Program-made: the position numbers and the translations under genes
Assembly: GCA_021813745.1 (NCBI GenBank)
Contig: JAKAJO010000076.1
Coordinates: 32,728-96,727, forward strand
Direction: 5' to 3'
DNA from: Acidobacteriota bacterium
Lineage (GTDB): Bacteria > Acidobacteriota > Terriglobia > Terriglobales > Acidobacteriaceae
DNA length: 64,000 nt
The notes under the pieces: model-generated
Told to the model about the DNA's origin: nothing
Database searches by the model: none
Seen by the model: the letters and a program-made list of their open reading frames with translations, nothing else
Shown: one piece after another, positions 9,003-18,713 of the stretch
How positions within the stretch are numbered: position 1 is the first letter of the stretch
Layout: each line of letters opens with the position of its first letter

Positions 9003-10874
9003 GTGGGCGATGGGTTCGCGAGCCTTGGCAAGCATCTGGTCCGCCAATGGATGGCTCGCGCTCGTCTGATCCTGAACCCGCTCGTTTCTGGAGTCGCGGT
9101 GGGGCTTGCCACGGCGTTCGTGGTTTGGAACGAGCCGCCGAATCCCGGAACGGACCTGCTTTGGATCGCCAATGGCGTACTGCTGGGTTATCTGCTGCTG
9201 GCTCCCAGGCGCCGCTGGCCCGTCTATCTCACGGCCGGCCTGATTGCCCAGATTGTCGGGAGTTCGCTGATCACCGCGCAGTGGGCATCAAACTCCATTG
9301 TCGCAACGCTGAATGTGCTTGAAGTCGCAGTCGGGGCCCAGTTGCTGAAGAAGCGGAACCATGAACTGCCGGATTTTACGCAGGCGCGCTATCAAATCAA
9401 GTTCATTCTGGCGGCCGTCCTGGCGGGGCCGATTGCCGCGGGGCTTCTATATGGAATCTATTGCGCAGTCTGGATGCATGATGCCCTGTTTTCCAACTGG
9501 GCGATCTGGGTGGCAGCGGATGGTCTTGGGACGGCGGTGACGGCGCCGGCTTGTGTGGCGGTATTTCGCAATGGGCTCAAGGTGCCATGGCGTGTTTCGC
9601 GGCCGTGGCTCTACCCGGCGCTGTTGGTAGCTTGCACGATCCTCGCATTTCATCAATCTTCGTGGCCGCCTGCCGCCCTGATCTACCCCGCGCTTGTTTT
9701 GCTGCTCCTCGCGATGGGTATGGCCTGGGCTTCCCTGGGCGCTCTGTTTCTCACCTGCGCCGGTACCTATCTGGTGTTGAGGCATCCCATGCCTGTGCGT
9801 CCGGATGAAGCCTTGCGGAGCCAGCATCCTGCGGTGTGGATCCAGATTCTTGTCGTGTCGGCGCTGTTCACGCTGTACTCGATCTCCATTGTGATTGAAA
9901 GGCAGCGCGCCACAGAGAAGACGCTGAACCAGATTGCCGCGCTGCATGCACTGGTGACGGAGAACTCGCGAGACATGATTCTGCTTGCAGATCTGGACGG
10001 GCATCGCAGCTATGTCTCCGGCGCGGCGGAGGCGATGACCGGGTGGACGGTAAAGGAACTGATGCGCTATGAGTGCGTGGAATGGATTCACGCTGAAGAT
10101 CAGGCTGCAGTCAGCGCAGCCATGGCGCGGTTGCGTGCGGGGGCGGAGGCCGAGCGAATCGAGTATCGCATCCAGCGCCGCCAGGGAGACTATCTCTGGG
10201 TGGAGTCGAGCCTGCGCCTGATCCGCCATGCCGTGACCGGCAGGCCTTCGGGAATTCTCAACATGGCGAGGGATATCTCGCAGAGAAAGTCGAGCGAGAA
10301 AGAGCTTCGTGATGCTTACCAGGCGCTGGAGGCACTTGCGGTGACGGATCCGCTCACGCACGTCTCCAATCGACGCAAACTCGATCAGTTGCTCAGTCAG
10401 GAGTGGCGTCGAGCGCAACGGGAGAACCGCGCACTTTCACTTCTGCTTGTGGATGTCGATTTCTTCAAGGCCTACAACGACACATTTGGACATCTGGGTG
10501 GAGACAGCTGCCTGAAGCAGATTGCTGAGGTCACCCTCGATGTGGTGACGCGGCCCGGCGATCTGGTGGCACGTTTTGGTGGCGAAGAGTTCGCGATCCT
10601 GTTGCCCAACACGGGGCAGGAAGGGGCGGTCCAGATTGCCGGGAAGATCAGCGAAGGGCTGCGCGCTCGCCAGCTGGTTCATCCGGTGAGTCCGACGGGC
10701 TATCTCACAGTCTCAATTGGATTGGCGACGATGATCCCGGTCATCGGGCAGCCAAGCATTTTGCTGATTCAGCGGGCGGATGAGGCGCTCTATGCGGCAA
10801 AGCGCGCTGGGCGAAACCGCGCCTGCACGTTTGAGCAAGCCCGAGCCAACGCGGCACTCTCCCAAGTGAGCTGA
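9003..10874 (+). CDS. Membrane diguanylate cyclase (MASE1-PAS-GGDEF)
   Basis: Makes cyclic di-GMP from GTP in response to an unknown signal. The first 300 residues form a multi-pass MASE1 sensor domain ([36 protein letters not shown]), then a PAS domain (about 320-435, [30 protein letters not shown] with its PAC tail), then the GGDEF domain with active motif GGEEF preceded at 5 residues by the inhibitory-site motif RPGD. The catalytic site looks intact. GTG codons occur at 8997 and 9003; GGAGG ends right before the first and 6 nt before the second, so 9003 is preferred. It is convergent with the next gene, and a strong hairpin lies between them. Confidence 0.9.
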   Translation: MGDGFASLGKHLVRQWMARARLILNPLVSGVAVGLATAFVVWNEPPNPGTDLLWIANGVLLGYLLLAPRRRWPVYLTAGLIAQIVGSSLITAQWASNSIVATLNVLEVAVGAQLLKKRNHELPDFTQARYQIKFILAAVLAGPIAAGLLYGIYCAVWMHDALFSNWAIWVAADGLGTAVTAPACVAVFRNGLKVPWRVSRPWLYPALLVACTILAFHQSSWPPAALIYPALVLLLLAMGMAWASLGALFLTCAGTYLVLRHPMPVRPDEALRSQHPAVWIQILVVSALFTLYSISIVIERQRATEKTLNQIAALHALVTENSRDMILLADLDGHRSYVSGAAEAMTGWTVKELMRYECVEWIHAEDQAAVSAAMARLRAGAEAERIEYRIQRRQGDYLWVESSLRLIRHAVTGRPSGILNMARDISQRKSSEKELRDAYQALEALAVTDPLTHVSNRRKLDQLLSQEWRRAQRENRALSLLLVDVDFFKAYNDTFGHLGGDSCLKQIAEVTLDVVTRPGDLVARFGGEEFAILLPNTGQEGAVQIAGKISEGLRARQLVHPVSPTGYLTVSIGLATMIPVIGQPSILLIQRADEALYAAKRAGRNRACTFEQARANAALSQVS

Positions 10875-10897
10875 AGGGCAGGTCTTGGGAAGGGCGC

Positions 10898-10936
10898 GGC
10901 AGGATCCTCCCCGGCTATCGCCGCGCGGATCCTGCC
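10898..10936. terminator. Hairpin between convergent genes
   Basis: Perfect 10-bp inverted repeat GGCAGGATCC / GGATCCTGCC with a 19-nt loop in the 71-nt gap between the diguanylate cyclase stop and the minus-strand gene stop. It could end transcription from both sides, but lacks a clear T-run. Confidence 0.6.
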
Positions 10937-10945
10937 CTTGCGAAA

Positions 10946-11899
10946 TCAGTGGACCATGCTCTGGAAGAGCTGGGAACTGAGCAGAGTATTAAAGGTCGAG
11001 TCTGATGTCGCGAAGTGGATGTTGAGCTGACCTGCGCTCGAGGAGACATCCGTGGCGGCCATGGCCGCCTTTTCCATATCCGTGCCGCTCACCTTTTTGT
11101 AAGCAACAGCAGCATTCAGAAGCGATGAAACCGTCGCCGCAGCAAACATATCACCGGTGGAGACGGTGAGGTCGAAGACCACGCCATGAGCGAAGTTCAT
11201 GGAGTACCACGAAGAGAGCAGGCGCTTACGCACAGAGTCATAGTCGGTCATGGACCCGGCCTGCCCAAGCAACTGCTTCATCATGGTCTGGGTGCCTTTT
11301 TGATCCAGGATGCTCCACAGCGGTTCAGAGTCAACCGACCGCATCGCGTCCATCATGGCACCGTTGGTAAGGAGACTCGGCGCCATACCGTCGCGCGCAT
11401 CGAGGCTTGCCTTCACGGCTTCCTGGTCTCCAAAAATCAGGGTCGAGGGATCTACAAAACATAGGACCATGCCGGTCTTGCCCATTGGATAAATTTTGTT
11501 GTTCCGAATGAGCTTGGGTTTGACGCGCTTCTTCTGAAAGTTCGCCATGATGTCGTCGACAGGAAACTGTCCCTGGGCAACACCCACCGTTTCGACCTGG
11601 TCCGTTGAGCCGCTCGGCCGGAAGAGCGCAAAGGCCAGATCGTCGACATCATGGTTGTCATTGAGTCCCGATTTGGCGAGCGCGTCGTCAAACTGCTTGA
11701 GGTCGGGCGGCATCACCTTATCGCGCAGGGCCATTGCGGTATCGGAATTCTGCATGGCCCGGTAATCGATGGCCACCAGCTGCTGAACATCGTGCGGAAT
11801 CGCACTTCGAGCATCGCCGCTGAGCTGCGCCGCGGTGGCAGGCAGTGCAGCCGACAAAAGAGCTGACGCAAGTGCTAGTTGAAGAGTCCTATCGAACAA
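10946..11899 (-). CDS. Secreted protein of unknown function
   Basis: A 317-residue protein with a Sec signal peptide (FDRTLQLALASALLSAALPATAA). A perfect AGGAGG lies 6 nt before a TTG codon at 11899, and starting there puts the signal peptide exactly at the N-terminus; the upstream in-frame ATGs would add arginine-rich sequence. The mature protein alternates helix and strand (HDVQQLVAIDYRAMQNSD, VGVAQGQFPVDDIMANF, LIFGDQEAVKASLDARDG) and resembles the uncharacterised periplasmic proteins of acidobacteria that track FGDxxAV motifs. I cannot assign a function. It is convergent with the diguanylate cyclase. Confidence 0.72.
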   Translation of the reverse strand: MFDRTLQLALASALLSAALPATAAQLSGDARSAIPHDVQQLVAIDYRAMQNSDTAMALRDKVMPPDLKQFDDALAKSGLNDNHDVDDLAFALFRPSGSTDQVETVGVAQGQFPVDDIMANFQKKRVKPKLIRNNKIYPMGKTGMVLCFVDPSTLIFGDQEAVKASLDARDGMAPSLLTNGAMMDAMRSVDSEPLWSILDQKGTQTMMKQLLGQAGSMTDYDSVRKRLLSSWYSMNFAHGVVFDLTVSTGDMFAAATVSSLLNAAVAYKKVSGTDMEKAAMAATDVSSSAGQLNIHFATSDSTFNTLLSSQLFQSMVH

Positions 11900-12093
11900 G
11901 TCATTCCTCCTGGAATGCATCCGCCGTCGCGCAGTCCGCTCTGTTGAGCCGGAGTCGGTTTTTATCGGGCGGGAGGGGTGGCAAGCCAACTGTATCTGTC
12001 GCTGGAAGTCAACAGGAGATGGATCCAAGGCGTGACTCACCCTTCTCATTTTATCCTCAGCGCGTCTTACGCTGCATTCCGTGCCGATCCCTG

Positions 12094-13014
12094 CTATCGA
12101 GCGCCTGGCCATGCAAGCGGCGCCGCGAGGCGCCGCTCCAGGACCTTGGTCTCGGGATCGAACTCAGTCAATTGACGCATCCACTCGCTCTCGCGCTCGC
12201 AGGCGGCCTCTGGGAGCAATCCCACAATCTCGCTTTCCGCGAGGGGAATCTTGTGACGCAGTGCCATTTGCGAGATGGTGTTGTAGACATGGGAAATCGG
12301 CGTAGCATCCACATCCGTGATGTTCATGGAAAGCTGGGCGCGGCCATGCGCCAGCAGGCCCATCGCCTTGACGGTTTTCAAACCGCCGGAGTTTGCGCGG
12401 ATTTCACGGGCCATGGCGCGAACCGCGGCGACATCCGATGAGTCGAAATAGAGGTTGTACTCGACCAGGAACTTACGGGCTCCGACGATGCAGGCTCCAG
12501 CGGTGGGATGGAGGCCCGGACCGCCCAGGTCGGGCCGGCGTGCGGCCTCCTTGCGGACCGCTTCGCGCAGGCCTTCAAACTGGTCGCGGCGCAGATCGTC
12601 GAGGTTGACGCGATCTGGACGGGCTGCAGCAGCACCATAAAAGTAGACGGGGATGCCATATCGCTGCCAGAGTTCCGCCCCCGCCTGCCGCGCCAGCAAG
12701 ACGCACTGTTCGAGTTTGACACCGGAGACGGGGACAAAGGGGATCACATCGGCCGCGCCAATCCTGGGATGAGCACCCTCCTGACTCGTCAGGTCAATCA
12801 GTTCGGCCGCTTTGCCAGCACCCCGAATGGCGGACTCGACGACAGCGAGCGGTTCGCCCGCAATCGTGACGAGCGAACGGTTACGATCCGCATCGAGCGA
12901 CCAGTCGAGAAGATGCACTCCTTCGACGCGCATTGCGGCCACGATCGCCTCAACCCGGCGAAGGTCTCTGCCTTCGGAGAAGTTGGGGACGCATTCGATG
13001 ACCGGCTTTGTCAT
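12094..13014 (-). CDS. ftcD: Glutamate formimidoyltransferase
   Basis: Transfers the formimino group between N-formimino-glutamate and tetrahydrofolate in the cytoplasm, a step of histidine breakdown. The protein is 306 residues, the length of the stand-alone transferase domain, without the cyclodeaminase domain of the animal enzyme. Family motifs visible are ECVPNFSEGRD at the N-terminus, GAHPRIGAADVIPFVP near 85, PDLGGPGLHPTAGA near 165 and VKAMGLLAHGRAQLSMNITD near 217. Two ATGs 9 nt apart are possible; AAGG abuts the first and is 9 nt from the second, so 13014 is chosen. No other hut genes are nearby, so its pathway here is unproved. Confidence 0.9.
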   Translation of the reverse strand: MTKPVIECVPNFSEGRDLRRVEAIVAAMRVEGVHLLDWSLDADRNRSLVTIAGEPLAVVESAIRGAGKAAELIDLTSQEGAHPRIGAADVIPFVPVSGVKLEQCVLLARQAGAELWQRYGIPVYFYGAAAARPDRVNLDDLRRDQFEGLREAVRKEAARRPDLGGPGLHPTAGACIVGARKFLVEYNLYFDSSDVAAVRAMAREIRANSGGLKTVKAMGLLAHGRAQLSMNITDVDATPISHVYNTISQMALRHKIPLAESEIVGLLPEAACERESEWMRQLTEFDPETKVLERRLAAPLAWPGAR

Positions 13015-13031
13015 GAAATTCATCCTTCGTT

Positions 13032-13751
13032 CTATCGCCAGAAGGTGTAGCCCACCTGAACCTGGATGCTGGCATTGACACCCGGGTTGCGATCACCGAG
13101 AGAGGCCGAGGAGATGTGGACTCCGTTCACGCCGAGATCGATGGAGCGGCCGGGACGAATGAAGTAGTGCACACCACCCCCACCCTGCGGGGAGAAATTG
13201 AATACAGAGGTTCCGCCGGGCGTGCCGTGGGGAATGAGTTGATCCGGCGGAAACTTATGAGTCGTATAGATGAGTCCTCCGGCAGCCTGAAACCAGGGCT
13301 GGAAGCGCCGGGAATGGGTCAGAAAGTTCCAACGGAAAATGACCGGCGTGAGGCTGACGCCCGTGTACGTGCCGCCGCCCACCTGGGCCTGAAAGGGCTG
13401 TCCTAGATACGTGAACGTCTGGATGTGAGGTGGGGGCGTGTAGGCTTGCCAAAAAGGAATGATGTTCCCGGCGAGTTGAAACTGCCCTGTTAGGATGCCG
13501 GCGTGCAAAACCGGCGTGAGAACTTTGCCCAACTCGACACCCGTAAAGAAAAACTTGAAGGTGTCTCGGTTTCCCACTCCGGTTCCCCAATTGACAAAGG
13601 GCCCATACTCCCAACTGCGATGCTCGCGCACTTGAGCCACGAGATCATCCTGCGCGGTCTGCGACTTCTGCGCATGCGCAATGGGAGCCTGCGCTGGAAC
13701 GAAGACGGTTAGAAAAAATAGAGCGATTGGGAGCGAGGATTTCCGGATCAA
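13032..13751 (-). CDS. PagL-like lipid A 3-O-deacylase family outer-membrane protein
   Basis: Predicted outer-membrane beta-barrel that removes the 3-O acyl chain of lipid A. After a signal peptide (PIALFFLTVFVPAQAPIAHAQ) the 239-residue protein is made of alternating amphipathic strands and ends with an aromatic residue before Arg (VQVGYTFWR). Near the C-terminus VHISSASLGDRNPGVN matches the PagL catalytic His-x-Ser segment and the following NPG. A TTG at 13751, 8 nt after an AAGG motif, gives a normal signal peptide; the upstream ATG would add 31 residues across the yebC terminator hairpin. It follows yebC and precedes ftcD on the same strand. Family placement is good, enzymatic activity inferred. 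Confidence 0.72.
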   Translation of the reverse strand: MIRKSSLPIALFFLTVFVPAQAPIAHAQKSQTAQDDLVAQVREHRSWEYGPFVNWGTGVGNRDTFKFFFTGVELGKVLTPVLHAGILTGQFQLAGNIIPFWQAYTPPPHIQTFTYLGQPFQAQVGGGTYTGVSLTPVIFRWNFLTHSRRFQPWFQAAGGLIYTTHKFPPDQLIPHGTPGGTSVFNFSPQGGGGVHYFIRPGRSIDLGVNGVHISSASLGDRNPGVNASIQVQVGYTFWR

Positions 13752-13790
13752 TGGACTTCCCTTCTTGAGAGATGGACGTAGAATCCCGAG

Positions 13791-13816
13791 AAAAAGGCCG
13801 CCACATTCGGGCGGCC
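13791..13816 (-). terminator. Rho-independent terminator after yebC
   Basis: Read on the minus strand: GGCCGCC, a 7-nt loop, GGCGGCC, then TTTTT. It is a perfect 7-bp GC stem with a U-tract, 29 nt after the yebC stop codon and before the PagL-like gene, and supports placing the PagL-like start inside 13751. Confidence 0.88.
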
Positions 13817-13844
13817 CTGTTACGAATGCCCGATTTGAAGCCAC

Positions 13845-14591
<747 letters not shown>

Positions 14592-14826
14592 GAGAACCTC
14601 AATCGTGGTGAAAATACTGGCGCTTGGGACGCACCTGACCCTGTGAGTATACCACTTGGGAGTATGCCCCAGGAACGGCCGTGGGCAGCCTTGCGGACCA
14701 CTCAGACCCGTCGCAAAACCCCGCAACTTCCAGCGCTTCCTAATCTTACAAAACGGCATCTAAAATGGAAGGTGCAAGCCGCTTTCGACCCGGTTCGTGA
14801 TTCCCTGCAATTGCCTAGGAGCCCCA

Positions 14827-15684
14827 TTGAAGACGATCCTTTCTCTCCTCCTGCTGACGGGTGTGGCCCTTGGTGTAGCTCGCGCCCAAGATAACTACGA
14901 GATTCAGGTTTATCCCTCAGAGACCATGGATCCTGGCGTACTGCTGGTTGAGTTGCACAGCAATTACACAGTCGAAGGCAGCACCTCCACCCAGTTTGGC
15001 ATGCTGCCGACGCAGGGCCAGGAACACGAGACCGTGGAATTCACGCAGGGTCTTAACGATTGGGCAGAAGTGGGATTCTACGTCTTCACTGAAGAAAAGA
15101 ACGGGACGGGCGTGCAATGGGTGGGCGACCACATCCGGCCACGCGTGCGCGTACCTCCCTCGTGGCACTGGCCGGTCGGCGTGAGCGTGTCAAACGAGGT
15201 GGGATACGCCCGTGCTGCGTATTCCAACCCCACGTGGTCCTGGCAGATTATGCCCATCGTCGACCAGACACTCGGAAAGTGGTACTGGTCGGTGAACACG
15301 ACAATGAATCTTGGGATCCATCCGACCGGCCTTCCTGCCGGCACTTCAACAGCGGTCCGGCAATACTATAACCGTGTGGTTTCGCCGAGCGGCTTAACGT
15401 TTGGGCCGGCCGCAACCGTGACCTACCAGCCCAACAAGCTCTTCAACTTTGGTGTGGAGTACTACGGGTACTGGGGCGAGTTTGGCCACTTTCTGAGCCT
15501 GCACAATCAGCAACAACAATTCTTTCCTGTTGTGAACCTGTTTGTCTCACCCAAATGGGAGATCAACTTCGGCGCGGGATGGGGAGCGACGGCTGCCACA
15601 GATCATTTGATTGTAAAAGGAATCATCGGTCACTACTTTGACTGGCATCGTCTGCATTTGCATTTGCATTCATCCGGCTCATAG
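14827..15684 (+). CDS. Secreted outer-membrane-type protein of unknown function
   Basis: A 285-residue exported protein. AGGAG lies 5 nt before a TTG at 14827, giving the signal peptide KTILSLLLLTGVALGVARAQ; the alternative GTG at 14797 has no ribosome-binding site. The mature part is rich in alternating aromatic/polar strands (WSWQIMPIVDQTLGKWYWSVN, FNFGVEYYGYWGEFG, WEINFGAGWGATAATDH), as in an outer-membrane beta-barrel. It contains an unusual His/Leu end (WHRLHLHLHSSGS). No named family recognised. It is convergent with the racemase gene 67 nt away. Confidence 0.75.
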   Translation: MKTILSLLLLTGVALGVARAQDNYEIQVYPSETMDPGVLLVELHSNYTVEGSTSTQFGMLPTQGQEHETVEFTQGLNDWAEVGFYVFTEEKNGTGVQWVGDHIRPRVRVPPSWHWPVGVSVSNEVGYARAAYSNPTWSWQIMPIVDQTLGKWYWSVNTTMNLGIHPTGLPAGTSTAVRQYYNRVVSPSGLTFGPAATVTYQPNKLFNFGVEYYGYWGEFGHFLSLHNQQQQFFPVVNLFVSPKWEINFGAGWGATAATDHLIVKGIIGHYFDWHRLHLHLHSSGS

Positions 15685-15751
15685 TGGCCTGCGGGCCAAC
15701 ACCCCAGGCTCGCCGGCGACGCAGCCCCTTGTTGCCGGAGTGATTAGGCCT

Positions 15752-16873
15752 TTACGCCAGCGCCAATGCAGGAATTGCTTCTTTGCGCACGGTGAGCCGC
15801 TCGATCAGATCGCTTCGTACTTCGAAGCCGCGACCCGGCGAGTCGGGGACTTCGATTTCGCCTTCGGGTGAGACGGTGACCTCCGGCTCGATAATGTCCT
15901 CCTGCCAGTAGCGCGCAGAAGCCGATACATCGCCGGGCAGTGTGAAGTTGGGCAGGGTGGAAAGCGCGATATTGTGGGAGCGGCCTACACCGGACTCGAG
16001 CATGCCGCCGCACCAAACGGGAATGCCCCGCTCCTGTGCCGCGTTGTGTACGGCGATTGCCTCAGAGAACCCACCGACGCGGCCGAGCTTGATGTTGATG
16101 ATCTTGCAGGACTCCATCTCCGCGGCGGCCAGCGCATCACGGCGATTGCGGATTGATTCATCGAGGCAAATGGCGGTATTGAGGCGCTTCTGCAACATGG
16201 AGTGGTAGTAGAAATCGTCGTACCATAGCGGTTGCTCAATCATGAGGAGATCAAAGGCGTCAAAGGACACAAGATGGTCTGCATCGCGCAGCCGGTAGGC
16301 AGAATTGGCATCGCAGCTGAGCTGAATACCGGGCCAACGGCTGCGCACATTTTCGAAGACCTCAACATCCCAACCGGGCTTGCACTTGAGCTTGATGCGC
16401 CGGTAGCCGGCGGCGAGTTCCTTCTCGACGATGCTGAGCAGCTCAGGAATGCCGGACTGAATCCCGATGGATACGCCGCAGGCGACGCGATCGCGCACGC
16501 CACCGAGCAGATGGGCAAGAGGAACCCCTTCACGTTGCGCTTCCAGGTCCCAGATTGCATTTTCCAAGGTGGCCTTTGCCATGCGATTGCCACGAACCTT
16601 GCGGAAGATGCGCGGGCAATCCCCGCCGTGCTCCGGACTTTCCGCGGCGAGCATGGGACCCAGTTCGTGAAGGAGCACTTGCCAGGCCGAATCCGTGGAC
16701 TCACCTGAAAAATACGGGTGCTCACCGGCTGTGCACTCTCCCCAGCCGGTCAACCCTTCGGATTGGATCTCGGCAAGAAGGATCCGGCGGTTGCGTGTCA
16801 CTCCGAAGCTGGTTTCAAAAGGACGAACAAGCGGAAGATGAAGTTCGCGAAGAATGATTCCTTCAATTTTCAT
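15752..16873 (-). CDS. Enolase-superfamily OSBS / N-succinylamino-acid racemase
   Basis: A 373-residue muconate-lactonising-type enolase-superfamily enzyme. It shows the KxK pair (IKLKCK, near residue 160), metal ligands in SCDANSAYR, MIEQP and CLDES, and the second-face lysine in IINIKLGRVGG. The sequence fits the o-succinylbenzoate synthase type found in Bacillus and Deinococcus, many of which also racemise N-succinylamino acids. Its start overlaps the stop of the GNAT gene by 4 nt (ATGA). Pairing of this racemase with a GNAT succinyltransferase is the known arrangement for converting D- to L-amino acids, and no other menaquinone genes are here, so racemase is favoured over menC. Both activities remain possible. 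Confidence 0.82.
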   Translation of the reverse strand: MKIEGIILRELHLPLVRPFETSFGVTRNRRILLAEIQSEGLTGWGECTAGEHPYFSGESTDSAWQVLLHELGPMLAAESPEHGGDCPRIFRKVRGNRMAKATLENAIWDLEAQREGVPLAHLLGGVRDRVACGVSIGIQSGIPELLSIVEKELAAGYRRIKLKCKPGWDVEVFENVRSRWPGIQLSCDANSAYRLRDADHLVSFDAFDLLMIEQPLWYDDFYYHSMLQKRLNTAICLDESIRNRRDALAAAEMESCKIINIKLGRVGGFSEAIAVHNAAQERGIPVWCGGMLESGVGRSHNIALSTLPNFTLPGDVSASARYWQEDIIEPEVTVSPEGEIEVPDSPGRGFEVRSDLIERLTVRKEAIPALALA

Positions 16874-17667
16874 ACTGTTTCCATTCCTTTATGCGATGGG
16901 CCCAGTTCGAAGACGCCGTTGCCTTCCTCGTCCCGCGTATATCCCAACACCACAAGACCCGCTGCAAATGCTTTCTGAAAACGGGTACGGTTCTGCTGCT
17001 GCACTTCCTCAGCCCGATGACGCAACCCATCAGAGGCCTTCCACCTTGCAATCGCCGCGGGAACCTTGATGCGTTCGGTGACCTCCACCAGCTCGCGTGG
17101 ACCGCCTGCAAGAACTGCCCGCACCCGAGGTGAGTCGAGCGCCCATTCGGCAACAAGCCGGTCAGTTGGCAATCCCCCTTGAAGACGAGAAGAGGATACA
17201 CCATAAAAATCGATGTAGTACGAGCGAGCAACGGCGCCCAGCTTGTGGATATTGAGATATGCGTTGCGGATTTCGAGCGGATCGAAAGTCCACTCGATGT
17301 GGCGGATGCCCCTTGAGAGCGCGTCACGCCGTTGTTCCAGCTTGAGTTGCGTGCCAAGGCCATGGTTGCGCCAGGGCTCGCGGACAGCCAGCATATGGGA
17401 GTGCAGATATGGCTGTGGCCCGGCCGGGCCAGACTTGATCCCAGGCAAAGAAAAGGCAAATCCGACGAGTGATTTGGAACTGCCGTGCGGGCCTGCGCCG
17501 GGCTGTTCAGTATCGAACGCGCCGATGATCTGGCCGCCAATCTTTCGGGCGACGATAAAGACCTTGCGCGGAATCACGTCGCTGGCGTCATAGCCCCAGG
17601 TCTCAATTTGCAATTGGACGCAGGCTTCGTACTCGTCCAGGGTTTCGCAAGCGCGAACGAGGATCAC
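16870..17667 (-). CDS. GNAT-family acyltransferase (COG3375 type)
   Basis: A 265-residue predicted N-acyltransferase using an acyl-CoA donor. The GNAT core includes LHSHMLAVREPWRNHGLGTQLKLEQRRDAL with the pyrophosphate-binding RNHGLG segment, followed by the W-T-F-DPLEIRNAYLNIHKLG and LPTDRLVAEWAL segments characteristic of this large-GNAT family. The start is GTG 17667, which overlaps the mazG stop by 4 nt (GTGA) with GGAG 8 nt upstream; an upstream ATG would overlap mazG by 49 nt. In context it may be the succinyltransferase that feeds the adjacent N-succinylamino-acid racemase. Donor and acceptor are inferred from the neighbour. Confidence 0.8.
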   Translation of the reverse strand: MILVRACETLDEYEACVQLQIETWGYDASDVIPRKVFIVARKIGGQIIGAFDTEQPGAGPHGSSKSLVGFAFSLPGIKSGPAGPQPYLHSHMLAVREPWRNHGLGTQLKLEQRRDALSRGIRHIEWTFDPLEIRNAYLNIHKLGAVARSYYIDFYGVSSSRLQGGLPTDRLVAEWALDSPRVRAVLAGGPRELVEVTERIKVPAAIARWKASDGLRHRAEEVQQQNRTRFQKAFAAGLVVLGYTRDEEGNGVFELGPSHKGMETV

Positions 17668-18602
17668 GACGTGCTCTCCGGTGCGGCAAGAGTGCGCTTG
17701 GCATGCGCCCAAAGGCCCTCAAGTTCCTCGGGACTGAGTTCTTCAAGAGGCCTGGAAGCATCCAGTTCCATCTGCTGGAAGCGCTGGCGAAAACGGAGAT
17801 TGCAGCCGCGCAAGGCCATCTCGGCATCCACGTCCAGATGACGTCCCAGATTCACCACGGTAAAGAGCAGGTCGCCAAGCTCAGCTTCGACGGCCCGCTT
17901 GCGCGCCGGGTCGTGCTCCGCAGCTGCAGCCTCCACTTCGAGTTCCGCCGTCTCCTCCGCAAGCTTGGGCAGAAGGTCGCGCCATTGTGGCCAGTCAAAG
18001 CCGGCCTTGGCTGCCTTGGCGCCCAGCTTTGCCGCTTCGGCCAGCGCGGGAATCGCCCGCTGCACGGCGTCAAGGCGGGAGACTTCCGCTGACCCAGCTT
18101 TGGGGGATGACTTTTCGGCCGCCTTGATTTCATCCCAGTTGCGAAGGACGGCAGCGGCAGAACCCTCGACGTCCACATTCACGCTGGCGCGATTTCCTGC
18201 AGCGCGTGCGGCCTCTTCGCCGAAGACATGAGGATGACGGCGAATGAGCTTGCGATTCAGGTGGTCAAGAACGTCGCTGATGTTGAAGCGGCCCTCATTG
18301 GAAGCCATCTCCGCGTAGAAGAGGACCTGAAGCAGTAGGTCGCCCAACTCTTCCGCCAGATGCGGAAAATCGCGCCGCTCGATGGCGTCAAAGACCTCGT
18401 AGGCCTCTTCGAGAGTGTATTTTCGGATGGTATCGAAGGTCTGTTCGCGGTCCCAAGGGCAGCCATCTGGTCCGCGGAGGCGAGCCATGATGACGACCGA
18501 TTGCTCAAAAAGTCTCGCAGCGCCCGCAGGATCGGTAATCGCGCACGGCGTTGAGGAATCGCGCGAGAGCTGTGGACTGGCGGTCTTACCTGCGTTGTCC
18601 AT
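17664..18602 (-). CDS. mazG: Nucleoside triphosphate pyrophosphohydrolase
   Basis: Hydrolyses nucleoside triphosphates to monophosphates and pyrophosphate, clearing abnormal nucleotides. The 312 residues contain two MazG folds: the N-terminal one has MARLRGPDGCPWDREQTF, YTLEEAYEVFDAI and LAEELGDLLLQVLFYAEM (EExxE and ExxD metal motifs intact); the C-terminal one has KLAEETAELEVEA and VEAELGDLLFTVVNLGRHLDVD. A 25-residue Ala-rich linker and an N-terminal extension of about 35 residues are unlike E. coli MazG. ATG 18602 is preferred over the upstream ATG because of a GGAAG motif close by. First gene of a tightly coupled three-gene operon. Confidence 0.9.
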   Translation of the reverse strand: MDNAGKTASPQLSRDSSTPCAITDPAGAARLFEQSVVIMARLRGPDGCPWDREQTFDTIRKYTLEEAYEVFDAIERRDFPHLAEELGDLLLQVLFYAEMASNEGRFNISDVLDHLNRKLIRRHPHVFGEEAARAAGNRASVNVDVEGSAAAVLRNWDEIKAAEKSSPKAGSAEVSRLDAVQRAIPALAEAAKLGAKAAKAGFDWPQWRDLLPKLAEETAELEVEAAAAEHDPARKRAVEAELGDLLFTVVNLGRHLDVDAEMALRGCNLRFRQRFQQMELDASRPLEELSPEELEGLWAHAKRTLAAPESTS

Positions 18603-18698
18603 CTCTTCCAGTGTAATCCGGCTGGTGACGGATCGAGCCCGCATGCTGCAACGCGCTCACGCGATCTTTCGATTCTGCGTCCAGAGGTGGAAAAACCG

Positions 18699-18704
18699 TA
18701 TACT
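18699..18704 (+). promoter_or_regulatory. Candidate -10 box (TATACT) 9 nt before the prepilin peptidase
   Basis: TATACT ends 9 nt before the ATG at 18714, and no Shine-Dalgarno is seen between them, which suggests a leaderless or nearly leaderless transcript. No matching -35 is evident. Confidence 0.4.
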
Positions 18705-18713
18705 CAGGCTCGC

